Below are positions 20,097 to 30,925 of a stretch of DNA of 64,000 bases, piece by piece. The notes beneath the pieces were generated by a model. That model ran no database searches. It worked only from the letters and a program-made list of their open reading frames with translations, and was not told the origin of the DNA. The position numbers were made by a program, and so were the translations under genes. Within the stretch, counting starts at the first letter, position 1; every line of letters starts with the position of its first letter. The stretch is from GAS188 sp963713805. Its GTDB lineage: Bacteria; Pseudomonadota; Alphaproteobacteria; Rhizobiales; Beijerinckiaceae. The DNA is taken from contig CAVQNF010000027.1 in NCBI GenBank assembly GCA_963713805.1, forward strand, positions 62,001 through 126,000, written 5' to 3'.

Positions 20097-20935
20097 ATGT
20101 TGCGGCTCGAATTCCGAAACCTCACCATGCGACTTTGTCAAGGCCGGAGCCCGGGAACCGGCTGACCGCGCTCGATGAGGTGAGCTTCGCGGTCGCTCGA
20201 CGGCGAGATCGTTTCGCTTGATCGGGCCGAGCGGTTGCGGCAAGAGCACGCTCCTCAACATCGCGGCGGGTCTCGCCGTCCCGACGGGCGGGGAAGCCTT
20301 TGTCGACGGCGAGCCCATCCGCGGGCCGAATCTCGCATATCGCCTTCATGCTGCAGAAGGACCTGCTCCTTCCCTGGCGCAGCATCGTCGAGAACGTCAT
20401 GCTCGGCATGGAGATCCGCAAGAGCGATCCTTCGCAGGCGAGGCGCACGGCCCATGCTCTCCTGCGCAGCTTCGGCCTTGCTGATTTCGAGGCGCATTAC
20501 CCGCATCAACTCTCCGGCGGCATGCGCCAGCGCGCCGCCCTCGCACGGACGCTCGCGGTCGATCCTTCCGTGCTCTTGCTCGACGAACCCTTCTCGGCGG
20601 TCGATGCGCAGACCCGGATCGTGCTGCAGCAGGAGCTTGCCCGCACGCTCAAGCAGGCCCGCAAGACGGCGCTCCTCATTACCCATGACCTGATCGAGGC
20701 GGTGATCTTCTCCGACCGTGTTCTCGTCATGAGCGCGCGTCCCGGCCGCATCATCGACGAGATCGCGGTCGAGATCGGCGATCGCGACAACCCGATCGCG
20801 AGGCGCAGCGACCCCAAGGTCGCCCCTTACGTCGCGCAGCTCATGGATCGGCTCGGCATCGGCCGGACAGGCGATGAACCGGCACGCGAACCGATGCGGG
20901 AAAGCGCGAACGCGAGCTCGAAGGTCAGCGCATGA
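20097..20935 (+). CDS. ABC transporter ATP-binding protein (SsuB/TauB-like)
   Basis: Starts MLRLEFRNLTMR. Motifs in the repaired product: Walker A IGPSGCGKSTLLNIAAGL, Q-loop FMLQKDLLLPWRSIVENVM, signature HQLSGGMRQRAALARTL, Walker B VLLLDEPFSAVDAQTR, and H-loop ALLITHDLIEAVIFSDRV. Energises uptake with the adjoining permease. Breaks near 20155 (two bases), 20205, 20220 and 20340 are crowded into the first 250 bp. The TGA overlaps the permease ATG (ATGA). Substrate not determinable; the neighbourhood does not include taurine or sulfonate enzymes. Confidence 0.85.
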
Positions 20936-21730
20936 GGACGCCAGGCGCGTGGCGCTCGCCTTACGTCAAGGGCACGATCGCCAGCCTCGCGCTCCTCGTC
21001 GTCTTCCTCTGCGGGTGGCAGTGGGGCCCGCGCGCGCTCGGGATTCCGAGCTTCATCGTGCCGCCGCTGTCGATGGTCTATGAGGAATCCTTCAGGATGT
21101 GGCAGGCGAACCACCTCCTCTTCCACATCGGCGTGACGGGGGCCGAAGTCTTCGCCGGCTTCGTGCTCGGCAGCCTTCTCGGCGCGGCTTTCGGCTATCT
21201 CCTCGGGGATTTCGCCCGCGGCCGAGATCGCCTTCTCGCCCTATATCCTGGCGTTGCAGATCGCGCCCAAGGTCGCCTTCGCGCCGCTCTTCATCTTGTG
21301 GATGGGCTTCACCGTCTACCCTCGCATCCTGGTCGCCATCCTCATCGTCTTCTTCCCGGTCATGGTGAACGTCTTGACGGCGATCCGCGGCATCGACGCC
21401 GATCTCATCAATCTCGTGCGCGCCTTCAAGGCGACGCGTGCGCAAATTTTCTGGAAAGTCGAATTTCCGGCGTCCCTGCCGTCGCTCTTCGCCGGCTTGC
21501 GCATCGGCGCGACGCTCGCGGTCGTGGGCGTCGTCGTCGGTGAATTGGTCGGCGGCAATTCGGGCGTCGGCTTCCTGTTGAGCTTCGGCGAAGGCCAGGC
21601 CAACACGCCCATGGTCTTCGTCGCGATCATCCTTCTCACGCTGATCGGCGGCCTCGCCTATTTCCTGGTGGTCGCGATCGAGCGGCGCGTGCTGCATTAC
21701 CTGCCGGCGCCGGTGTTCGGCAGGCTGTGA
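20932..21730 (+). CDS. ABC transporter permease (SsuC/TauC-like, BPD_transp_1)
   Basis: About 265 residues with six predicted membrane helices, the first being IASLALLVVFLCGWQW. The EAA-type cytoplasmic loop that contacts the ATPase is seen around DLINLVRAFKATRAQIFWKV and EFPASLPSLFAGLRIGATLA. Conserved middle: ALQIAPKVAFAPLFILWMGF. One base is inserted near 21225, between GYLLGDF and EIAFSPYILAL. Translationally coupled to the ATPase gene. Convergent with the hip-like genes 60 bp downstream. Confidence 0.85.
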
Positions 21731-21792
21731 TGCTCGTGGCGCGCAGGTGTAAAGGACAATCCGGCCCTATCGATGAATGAAGAAACGCCCGG

Positions 21793-22041
21793 TCACAGCG
21801 CGAGCGCCCGCGCGAGATCGTCGTGCTCGAAGCGCCGAAGATCGATTGGCCTCGCGGGGCGGCGAATACGCCTCGGGTCAGGGCGAGGGCAGGCGCGATC
21901 GAGAAGCGGTCGGCATGGGCGAGCCAGATATTGTCATATTCAAAGGTGACCGTCTCGGTTCGGCGCGCCGGGTTCCGACGCAACAGCCCAACACGCCGCG
22001 TCTGACCGTCGACGATCGACGTGAACCTCGACGTCAGCCAT
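21793..22041 (-). pseudogene. HipA N-terminal subdomain only (truncated HipA or HipS-like)
   Basis: After repair of two insertions (about 22005 and 21830) the product is about 82 residues: MADVEVHVDVDGQTRRVG, LLRRNPARRTETVTFEYDN, then ALALTRGVFAAPRGQSIFG and a stop 12 residues on. This matches the N-terminal subdomain of HipA serine/threonine kinases. The kinase core (about 300 further residues) is missing and no kinase motif follows before the ABC permease end. It overlaps the hipB stop by 8 bp as in genuine hipBA operons. It could be a deletion remnant or a stand-alone HipS-type protein that has lost HipT. Confidence 0.6.
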
Positions 22042-22360
22042 CGGAGCGCCTTGCCGAGGGGCGGCGAAGACGCGCGCGGGCGGGCAGCTCGGCGCTCGCG
22101 AGAGCCTGCCCGACGCTGTCCTCGCGGATGTCGGCGATCTGGCCGAGACCGTCGAGCAGCCCGAGCGCCTGGAGCACGGCCGCATAGATGCCCATGCCGA
22201 CGCTCGCATCGCCTTCCTCGATGCGTTGCAGCGTCGTCCGCGAGGTGAAGGCCCGCTCGGCGACGACCGCCATCGGCAGGCGGCGCCGAAGGCGAGCGTC
22301 GTGGATATCCGCGCCGAGCTTGCGGAGCACGGCGGCCGTGGGGTAGTGCGGAGTTGGCAT
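22034..22360 (-). CDS. hipB: HipB-like XRE family DNA-binding antitoxin
   Basis: The ATG at 22360 gives a 108-residue product: PTAAVLRKLGADIHDARLRR, then the helix-turn-helix region RLPMAVVAERAFTSRTTLQR and IEEGDASVGMGIYAAVLQAL. This is the XRE-type helix-turn-helix of HipB proteins with a C-terminal tail LADLGQIADIRED-like. HipB represses its own operon and neutralises HipA. The frame is intact. The frame is open upstream to 22459, but the promoter-like AT-rich stretch with palindromes at 22381-22420 argues for the 22360 start. Confidence 0.78.
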   Translation of the reverse strand: MPTPHYPTAAVLRKLGADIHDARLRRRLPMAVVAERAFTSRTTLQRIEEGDASVGMGIYAAVLQALGLLDGLGQIADIREDSVGQALASAELPARARLRRPSARRSDG

Positions 22361-22380
22361 AATGTGAACTTTGAGATGCT

Positions 22381-22420
22381 TTAACGGTGTTAATGTAGCG
22401 CCAAGCTTACAAAAATGTAA
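22381..22420. promoter_or_regulatory. Two palindromes upstream of hipB, candidate operators
   Basis: TTAAC-GGT-GTTAA (22381-22393) and TTACA-AAAA-TGTAA (22407-22420) are perfect inverted repeats 21 and 47 bp before the hipB start, in a locally AT-rich patch inside GC-rich DNA. HipB proteins bind palindromic operators overlapping their own promoter, so these are good operator candidates. They also lie about 140 bp upstream of the divergent dehydrogenase gene. Confidence 0.55.
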
Positions 22421-22560
22421 AAACCTGGCCATCGATGGACGACTAAGCCATGCGCTCAACGCAGCAGCCCGCCGGCCCGGCGACAGCCCCTGTGTCCTGA
22501 GCCGAGCTGATCAGGACGCACCCTTGACCTTGCTTGCGCTCTCCTGCGAAGTTGCCCGCC

Positions 22561-23530
22561 ATGCTTCCCGCCAAAGACGCTCTCACCATCTGCTTCGCCC
22601 ATGTCGCTTACCAGCTCCAATCCCGCTTCGAGGCGCGGAAGACGGGCCTGCGCAGCTTCGAGGTGCGTTCGCCCGACGAGCTTGCCCGCAGGATCGGGGA
22701 AGCCGATGTGCTCGTCGTCTCGGGCATGTGGAAGAACGAGCTTCTCGACAAGGCCTCGAAGCTCAAATTCATCCAGGGCATCGGCTCGGGCGTCGACCAG
22801 TTCTCGCAAGAGAAGCTGCGCGCGCGCGGCGTGCGGCTCGCGAATGCGCAAGGCGTGAACGCGCGCGCCGTCGCCGAGCATGCGATGTCGCTCATGCTCG
22901 CGCTCGTGCGCCGCTTGCCCGAGGCGCGCGACAATCAGGCGAAGCATCATTGGCGCGCCATGATCGGTGACCTCGCGAAGCGCGAGGATGAGCTTTTCGG
23001 CAAGACGCTTCTGATCATCGGGCTTGGCACCATCGGCAACCGCCTGGCGAAGCTCGCCAAGGCCTTCGACATGCGCGTCATCGGCTTCAGGCGCGATCCG
23101 GCGGCCGGTCGCGGGCATGCCGATGAAGTTCACGCGATCGGCGTGTTGAAATCCTTCCTGCCGCAAGCCGATTTCGTGGCGCTCACCTGCCCTTTGACCA
23201 AGGAGACGGAGGGCTTGATCGATGCGCAGGCGCTTCGCGCGATGAAGCCTTCGACTTTTCTCGTCAATGTGGCTCGCGGGCGTTGCGTCGACGAGGCGGC
23301 GCTGGTCACCGCGCTCGCCGAGGGGCGCATCGCGGGCGCCGGCATCGACGTCACCCAGGAGGAGCCATTGGCGGCCTCATCCCCGCTCTGGGACATGGAC
23401 GCAGGTCCTCCTCACGCCGCATACGGCCGGGGAGACGCGGCGCTACGAGGACACCATCCTCGACTACCTTGGCGAAAATCTCGACCGCCTCTGGCGGGGA
23501 GAAGCCAGGTTGCACAACGAGATCGTCTGA
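22561..23530 (+). CDS. D-isomer-specific 2-hydroxyacid dehydrogenase
   Basis: NAD-dependent dehydrogenase of about 322 residues starting MLPAKDALTICFAHVAYQLQ. The Rossmann motif is LLIIGLGTIGNRLAKLAKAF; the catalytic Arg is in FLVNVARGRCVDEAAL, the Glu in GIDVTQEEPL and the His in LLTPHTAGETRRYEDT. It reduces or oxidises a 2-keto/2-hydroxy acid in the cytosol; the substrate is unknown. One base is inserted near 23405, just before the catalytic His segment. The M28-like peptidase gene starts 138 bp downstream on the same strand. Confidence 0.88.
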
Positions 23531-23668
23531 TCGGCATGCGGTGCGCCCTTGCCCGGTGTGTCGCGCAACAGCGCAACCGCAAGCGCTGCTTCGTCGGGCC
23601 GCGCGACTCGGGCGAGAGTGGATCGGCGCTCGGCGGTGCCGAGGTCAACGGATCGAAGGATCGTCAGC

Positions 23669-25368
23669 ATGAATGAGATCGCGCGCGAGGCGAGCGGCGC
23701 CGTGAGCGCCAAGGAGCTGATGCGCCATTGCGCCGAGTTCGCGAAGCGCGTGAAGCTCTCCGGCACGCCCGAGGAGCTCGAGAGCTTCCGCTATCTCAAG
23801 TCCTGCCTCGAGCTTTACGGCTATCGTACCGAGCTCCTGTCGCACGACGCCTATATCAGCCTGCCGGGCCCCTCGCGCGTCGAGGCGGACGGGCGCGAGC
23901 TCAAGAGCATCACGCATTCCTTCTCGCTGCCCGTCGCCGGAAGGCGGGCTCAAGGCGCGAGCTGATCGATCTCGGCGAAGGGAGCGCGGCGGATTTCGCC
24001 CGCGCCGATTGCCGCGGCAAGATCGTGCTCGTCGACGGCATCGCGAGCCCGGCGGTCGCCGCGCATTGCCAAGCAGGCCGGCGCCGTGGGCCAGCTTCAT
24101 GTCTCGCCGCACGAGCATCTGCACGAGATGTGCATCTCGCCGGTCTGGGGAAGCCCCTCGGACGAGACGCTCGCGCAGATCCCCTCGACGGTCGCCTGCA
24201 CCATCTCGAAGGCCGATGGCGAGGCCTTGCGCGCCAAGCTCGCGGCCGGCGGCAAGCTCGAGGCGGTGCTGCACGCGAAGGTCGACACGGGCTGGCGCAA
24301 GACGCCGCTCCTCGTCGCCGAGCTCGACGGGCCGCAAGGGCAAGGATGGACCCTTCGTGCTTGCTCTCGGGCCATCACGACACCTGGTATTTCGGCGTCA
24401 TGGACAATGGCAGCGCCAATGCCACCATGCTCGAGGCGGCGCGGCTCCTCGCCGAGCGCCGCGCAGGATGGCGGCGGGGCCTGCGCATCTGCTTCTGGTC
24501 GGGCCATTCGCACGGGCGCTATTCGGGCTCGGCCTGGTATGTGGACCGGAATTTCGACGAGCTCGACCGGCGCTGCGTCGCCCATGTGAATGTCGATTCG
24601 ACGGGCGGCATCGGCGCCGACGTGCTCACCGAGAACGGCGTCGTCGCCGAGCTCGTCGGCCTCGCCAGGGAAGCGACGCTCGCCGAGACCGGCCAGCATC
24701 ACGAGCGGCAGGCGCCCCTCGCGCTCGAGCGACCAGTCCTTCTGGGGCGTCGGCATCCCCTCCATGTACGGCACGGTCAGCCATCAGCCACCCGGCCCGG
24801 TGAAGATGCGCAATCCGCTCGGCTGGTGGTGGCACACGCCCCACGATCTCATCGACAAGATCGACGAGGATTTCCTGGTGCGCGACACGCGGGTCGTGGT
24901 CGCGACGCTCGCGCGCCTTCTCAACGATCCGATCTTGCCGCTCGACCATGCGGCCCATGCCTCGGCACTCATCGAGGAGCTGACGGCGATCGCCGGAAAG
25001 CTCGAGCGCGGCTTCGCGATCGAGAGCTTGCTCGAGGCGGCCGAGAGCTTGCGCGACAAAGCCCGAGCGGTCGCGGCGCTGGAAGGGGTGAACGAGCCGG
25101 CAAGGCTCGATCGCATCAACGCCGCCTTGATGCGCGTCTCGCGCGCTCTGATGCCGCTCGATTATACCGAGGGCGATCGCTTCACCCATGATCCGGCTCT
25201 GCCGCAGCCGGCCTGGCCGGTCGCTGCAGAAGCTCCGCGACCTCGCCGCCGAGAAACCGGGCTCGGACGAGGCTCGCTTTCTCGCCGTCGCGGCGGCACG
25301 CGCGAGGAACCGCGTGCTGCTCGGCGTTGCGTGAGGCCGCGCGGGCGCTCGACGAGGCCTTGGCGTGA
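23669..25368 (+). CDS. M28 family (Zn-peptidase-like) protein with altered metal site
   Basis: About 560 residues after repair, starting MNEIAREASGAVSAKELMRH. A PA-like insert (FARADCRGKIVLVDGIASPA, then QLHVSPHEHLHEMCISPVWG) is followed by the peptidase core LLSGHHDTWYFGVMDNGSAN with the His-Asp metal ligands. Where M28 enzymes usually have an acidic Glu-Glu pair, this one has FWSGHSHGRYSGSAWYVDRN. The C-terminus contains WWWHTPHDLIDKIDEDFLVR with a His-Asp pair. Breaks near 23945, 24065, 24345, 24725 and 25225. No signal peptide, so probably cytosolic. The MFS gene follows after 190 bp. Function beyond hydrolase-like is not assignable. Confidence 0.75.
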
Positions 25369-25557
25369 TCGCCGCAGTGGGTATCGACACAGCCGAGGGG
25401 CCGGTGCTTCATTGGAGGCGTCCCTCCTTGCGAAGCGGTGCGAAGGCGTGACACACCCTCCGCTTCGGGCTCGCGCATAGGAGAGGATGGGGCCGCATTT
25501 CGGCGACGGGCCGAAGCTGAGGCAATCTGGGGCGTAAGGAAAGCCAAGGGGCACATC

Positions 25558-26877
25558 ATGTCGCAAGCCACGGCCTATCTCGATCAGACGATCGGCTCGC
25601 CCGATCTGCAGCGCCTTCGGCGCCGCGCGATCGTCTCTTGCGCGGTCGGCAATTTCGTCGAGCTGTTCGATTTCGTGATCTTCGGTTTGTTCGCGACCCA
25701 GATCGGCGCGAATTTCTTCCCCAACGTCGATCCCGTCGCTGTCCCTCCTGCAGAGCTTCGCGACCTACGGCGTCGGCTTCTTCATGCGACCGGTCGGCGC
25801 CATCGTCATCGGTGCGCTCGGCGACCTCAAGGGACGCAAGATCGCGCTCGTGCTCACCGTCGGCCTGATGGCGACGGCGACCGCGGTCACCGGCCTCATC
25901 CCGCCCTACGCCTCGATCGGCATCGCGCGCCGATCCTTCTCGTCCTGTGTCGCCTCTTGCAGGGCTTCTCGACCGGCGGCGAATGGGGCGGAGCGGCGGC
26001 TTTCCTCGTCGAATACGCGCCGCCCGGCAAGCGCGGGCTCATCGGCTCGATGCAGCAATTCAGCGTCGGGCTCGGGCTGATCATGGGCACCTTGTCGGCC
26101 TATCTCCTCAATACTTTCCTCGACAAGGAAGCGATGATCGCCTGGGGCTGGCGCGTGCCCTTCATCCTCGGCTTCCTGCTCGCGCCGATCGGCTTCTATC
26201 TGCGCTCGAGGGTCGCCGAATCACCCGCCTTCGATCGTGCGGTGGCACAGCACAACGTCGCTTCCTCGCCGGTGCGAGACAGCCTCACCCTCTACGCGCG
26301 CCCCGTCGCCGCGGCCTTCGGCCTGTCGATCGTCGGCACGATCGGCAATTACATCTTCAACATCTTCCTGCCGAGCTTCGCCTCCGGCCAGCTCGGCATC
26401 CCGGCGAGCACGGCCTATTTGTCGACGACGCTCGCCGCCGTCATCCTGACGGTGCTCACCCCGTTCCTCGGCTGCGCTCTCCGACAAGGTCGGCCGCAAG
26501 CCCATCCTCCTCGTCTCGGCGCTCGGTTATCGCGGTGCTCTCCTATCCGCTTTTCCTCCTGCTGACCGAAATGCGCGAGCGGCACCGGGCTCATGCTCAC
26601 GCAAGGCATCTCGGCGGTGCTGCTCGCCATGTATGCCGGGCCGCTCTGCGCGGTGCTGAGCGAGCTTTTCCCGACCAAGGTGCGCTTCACGGCGCTGTCG
26701 ATCGGCTACAGCCTCGCCGTTACCCTCTTCGGCGGCTTCGCGCCCTTCATCGCGACCTTCCTGATCCAGCAGACCGGCAGCCCGCTCTCGCCTTCGGCCT
26801 TCATCGTGTTCGGGGCGGTCATCTCGGCCGCGACGCTCATCTCCATCAAGGATCGGACGAATGCTCCGCTCGACTGA
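25558..26877 (+). CDS. MFS transporter, metabolite:H+ symporter (MHS) type
   Basis: About 435 residues, 12 predicted helices. MHS-family marks: AIVSCAVGNFVELFDFVIFG, FMRPVGAIVIGALGDLKGRK, LCRLLQGFSTGGEWGGAAAF, WGWRVPFILGFLLAPIGFYL and a C-terminal LFPTKVRFTALSIGYSLAVT. Such carriers import organic acids or zwitterionic metabolites. Breaks near 25740, 25930, 26470, 26525 and 26575. The 3' end overlaps the hydantoinase B gene by 17 bp, so the carrier probably supplies the substrate of the downstream enzymes. Confidence 0.83.
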
Positions 26878-28713
26878 GGAGAGACCCGAGCCCGCCGCCG
26901 GCGGCGAGGTCGAGGAGCGGGTTTCCGGCGCCTGCGATCCGGTGACCTTGGAGATCATGCGCGGCGCCATTCGCGCCGTGCAGGCCGAGATGGAGGCGCT
27001 CATCGAGCGCACCGCGATCTCGGCCTTCATCCGCGAGAAGAAGGATTTCTACACCTCGCTCTTCGATGCCGACGGCGTGATGGCGGTCGGCTCCAACATG
27101 CCGGTCTTCGGCGACATGAGCGGCTCGGTGTTCAAGCGCTTCCCGCCCGAGACGATGCGCCCCGGCGATCTTTACTGGTACAGCGATTGCTACGAATCGA
27201 CCGGCGCCGTGTCTCGCATTCGAACGATCAGGTGCTGATCGCGCCGGTCTTTCACGAAGGCCGTCGCTGCGCCTTCGTGATGAGCTGGGCGCATTTCGCC
27301 GATATCGGCGGCATGCGCGCGGGCTCGATCAGCCCCGACACCACCGATATCTTCCAGGAAGGCATCATCGTTCCCGCCACCAAGCTGATCGAGGCAGGGG
27401 CGGATCAACGAGGCGGTGCTGGAGCTCTTCCATCGCAATTCGCGCTATCCGGACCAGAGCCGCGGCGACATGCGGGCGCTTGATGGCGAGCGTCGAGCTC
27501 GGCGTCAGGCGGGTCGAGGAAATCCTCGTCGCGCTTCGGCTCCGCGGTCGTCGAGGACGGGCTTCGCCAATTGCTGGCGCGCACGAGACGGCTCGTGCGC
27601 GAGCGGCTCGCCGAGACCTTCCCGTTCGGCACGCATCGCTTCACCGACGCGATCGATTCGGACGGCCATGGCAACGGTCCTTTCCGCATTCGCTTCGCCT
27701 TGACGCGCGAGCGCGGCAGCAAAGGAGAAGATCGTTTCATCTTCGATGCGAGCGAGACCGACGATCAGGCGCCGGGCCCGGTGAATTTCCTGATGAATCC
27801 CGGCGTGCCCGGCATGGCGCTCGGTCTTTTCTATCTCGGCGGCGATCCCGGCCAGGTGTGCAATGCCGGCGGCCCGCAGGCGCTCGACGAGGTGATCTTG
27901 CGCGAGGGCTCGCTGCTCGCGCCGCGTTTCCCCGCCCCGCTCGGCATGCGCGGCCTCACCATGATGCGCGTGCTCGCCGGCCTGATGGGGCTCGTCAACG
28001 TCGCCGGCGGCAAGGCGCCCGCCGCCCATTCGGCCTATGTCATCACCTTGATGCGCGGCAGCTTCACCGATGAGAAGGGCGAAAAACAGCCTTTCCTGCT
28101 CTCCGACGGAATTGGCGTCGGCTACGGGGCGCGCGCTTTCGCCGACGGCATCGATGCCGTGTATTTCGTGGCGCAGGAGAATTATCCGGTCGAGTTCGTC
28201 GAGCTCGGCTATCCGGTGCGGCTACGCCGTTACGCCATCGCCGGGACAGCGGCGGGCCGGGCAGATTTCGCGGCGGCTGCGGCATCGTGCGCGAATACGA
28301 GATCCTCGCCGATGAAGCCGTCCTCGCGATGCGCATCGACAGCGTCGAGAACCCGCCCTGGGGCATTGCGGGGGGCATGTCGGGCGGCGCCGGCCGCGCC
28401 GTCGTCAATCCGGGCACGCTCGCGCGAGCGCGTGCTGCGGCCGCTCTCGGACGGCAATCGGCTCGTGCGCGGCGACATCCTGCGCATCGAGACCGGCGGC
28501 GGCGGCGGTCACGGCCATCCCTTCGATCGCCCGCCCGAGGCGGTTCTGGAGGATGTGCTCGGCGGCTTCGTCAGCGAAGAAGCCGCCGCGAAACATTATG
28601 GCGTGGTGATCACCGCCGAGGCGGTCGATGCCGCCGCGACCGCGGTGCTGCGCCGCAAGCGCCCGCCCGTCCGCGCCTTCCACCGCAACGAGTATGTCGA
28701 TGTCCTCGCTTGA
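26861..28713 (+). CDS. Hydantoinase B/oxoprolinase-type subunit
   Basis: HyuB-type subunit of an ATP-dependent amide-ring hydrolase (5-oxoprolinase, N-methylhydantoinase or acetone carboxylase-like families). Motifs: DPVTLEIMRGAIRAVQAEME, AISAFIREKKDFYTSLFDAD, DLYWYSDCYESTGAVS, SWAHFADIGGMRAGS, DASETDDQAPGPVNFLMNPG and the C-terminal ETGGGGGHGHPFDRPPEAVL. About 610 residues. Breaks near 27215 (two bases), 27400, 27480, 27535, 28245 and 28425. Overlaps hyuA at its 3' end; the two subunits act together. The exact ring substrate is not deducible. Confidence 0.84.
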
Positions 28714-30807
28714 GCCGTCAGCGTCGGCGCCGTCCCGTTCCAAGGCATCCGCGCCCGAACCGTCGAGGCAAAGGCCTGCGCGTGTCGAGCCTGGGCTCGC
28801 GGTCGCCGTCGACATCGGCGGCACCTTCACGGACGTGACGTTGCAGGACCCGGCGAGCGGCAGCGCCTGGCGCGCCAAGACGCCGAGCATGCCCTCCGAT
28901 CCTTCGCAAGCCTTTCTCACTGGCGTGAAGCTCGCGCTCGAAGCCGCCGGGCGCGAGGCCTGGGATATCGGCCGCGTGCTGCACGGCACGACGGTCGCGA
29001 CCAACATGATCCTCGAGGGCAAGGGTGCCCGGACCGCGCTCGTCACCACCGCGGGCTTTCGCCATGTGCTGGAGATCGGCCGGCAGGACATCCCGCGACG
29101 CGTCAACCTCTACGCCTGGGTGAAGCCGAAACGGCCGGTGCCCGCTTCGCGCATTCTCGAAGTGCGCGAGCGCATCGGCGCCGGCGGCGTGGTGCTCGAA
29201 AAGCTCGATGAGGCGAGCGTCGACGAGGCGATCGAGACGTTGCGCAAGGCTCGAGGTCGAGGCGGTCGCGGTCTGCCTGTTGCACGCCTTCGCCAATCCG
29301 GCCCATGAGCGGCGCGTCGCGGAGCTCTTGCGCGCCGCGCTGCCCGGCGTCGCGGTGACCGCCTCGATCGATGTGCTGCCGGTGGTGCGCGAATATGAGC
29401 GCTCGCTCGCCACCATCCTCAATGCCTCGGTGATGCCGGGTGTCGCGACCTATGTGCGGCGCCTCGAGCAGCGGCTCGAGGATGCGAAGATTTCGGCGCC
29501 GCTCTTGCTGATGCAATCGAACGGCGGCGTCGCCGGCGCGCGAACCATCAGGCGCGCGCCGGCGCTCACGGTGCTCTCCGGCCCCGCCGCCGGCGTGGTC
29601 GGCGCGCGCGACGTCGCCGCCGCCTGCGGCATCGGCGACATCATCACCGTCGATATCGGCGGCACCAGCGCCGACATCGCGCTGATCAAGGGCGGACGGA
29701 TCAGCCTCACCCAGCACGGACCGTCGGCGAGTGGCCGCTCTCGCTGCCCATGGTCGACATGGTGACGATCGGCGCCGGCGGCGGCTCGATCGCGCGTGTG
29801 GCGAAGGCGACGCTCACCGTCGGCCCGCGCAGCGCCGGCGCCGAGCCCGGACCCGCTTGCTACGGCCGCGGCGGCAGCGAGCCGACGGTCACCGACGCTC
29901 ATGTCGTGCTCGGCCAATTGCCGGAGAGCCTGCTCGGCGGCCGCATGACGCTCGATCGCTCGCTTGCCGAGGCGGCGGTGATGCAAGCGCGTCGCCGAAC
30001 CGCTCGGCCTGTCGCTCGACGAGGCGGCGCGCGGCATTCTGGCGATCATCGACAGCAACATGGTCGGCGCCATCCGCGTGGTGTCGGTGGAGCGCGGACA
30101 TGATCCGCGCGACTTCACGCTCGTCGCCTTCGGCGGCGCCGGCCCGCTGCATGGTTGCTCGCTCGCCGATCTGCTCGGCATCGAGAGCGTGCTGGTGCCG
30201 CCGGCGCCCGGCGTGCTTTGCGCCGAAGGCCTGCTCGCCGCCGATCTCAAGGCCGAGTTCAGCCGCACACTGCCGAAGTCGGGCAGGATCGATACGCAGA
30301 GCGTGGCCACGCTTTACGCCGAGCTCGAAGACGAGGCGAAGGCCTGGTTCGAGGAGGAGGGCGTGGTGCCGGCGCGACCGCGGCCAGCATGCGCGTGGCG
30401 ATGCTGCGCTATCATGGCCAGGGCGGCGAGCTGGCCGTGAACTGGGGAGGCGATGGCGCTTCGACCGAGGCGGCCTTCAGCGCGGCCCATGCGGCGCTCT
30501 ACGGCTTCACGCTCGACGCGCCGATCGAGCTCGTCACGCTCAGGGTCGAGGCGAGCGGGCGCATGCCGGAGCCGGTTCGGCCGAAGCTCGCGCCGGCGAA
30601 GGGCGTCGAGATCGTCGAGCCGGCGCCAGGTGCGCTTCGCCGCGGGCGCGCGCGAGGTGCCGCGTCTTCGATCGCGAGACGCTCGGCGCGGGCGACCGCT
30701 TCGCCGGCCCCGCGATCGTCACCCAGCTCGACGCGACGACGCTCGTTCCGCCCGGCTGGAACGGAAAGGTGCATGCCTCGGGAGCGCTTCTGCTGCGGCG
30801 CAGTTGA
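28694..30807 (+). CDS. Hydantoinase A/oxoprolinase-type subunit
   Basis: ATP-binding partner of the preceding subunit, with the ASKHA-fold motifs VAVDIGGTFTDVTLQDP and IITVDIGGTSADIALIKG; also LHGTTVATNMILEGKGARTA, VCLLHAFANPAHERRVAELL, LSGPAAGVVGARDVAAACG, TIGAGGGSIA and LVAFGGAGPLHGCSLADLLG. The order in this operon is B then A. About 700 residues. Breaks near 29255, 29735, 29990, 30370 and 30635, each one extra base. The start at 28694 overlaps the end of the B gene by 20 bp; an ATG at 28700 is equally possible. Confidence 0.85.
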
Positions 30808-30925
30808 GAAGCGGCGTCGGCGAGGCGGCGCGCGACGGGCATGGCGTGAACGCGGGTCGGACCTATAGAATCGCGGCGCCGATCGAGGCATCGCGCCCGG
30901 CTGCGGGCCGCGAAGGTCGCAACGC

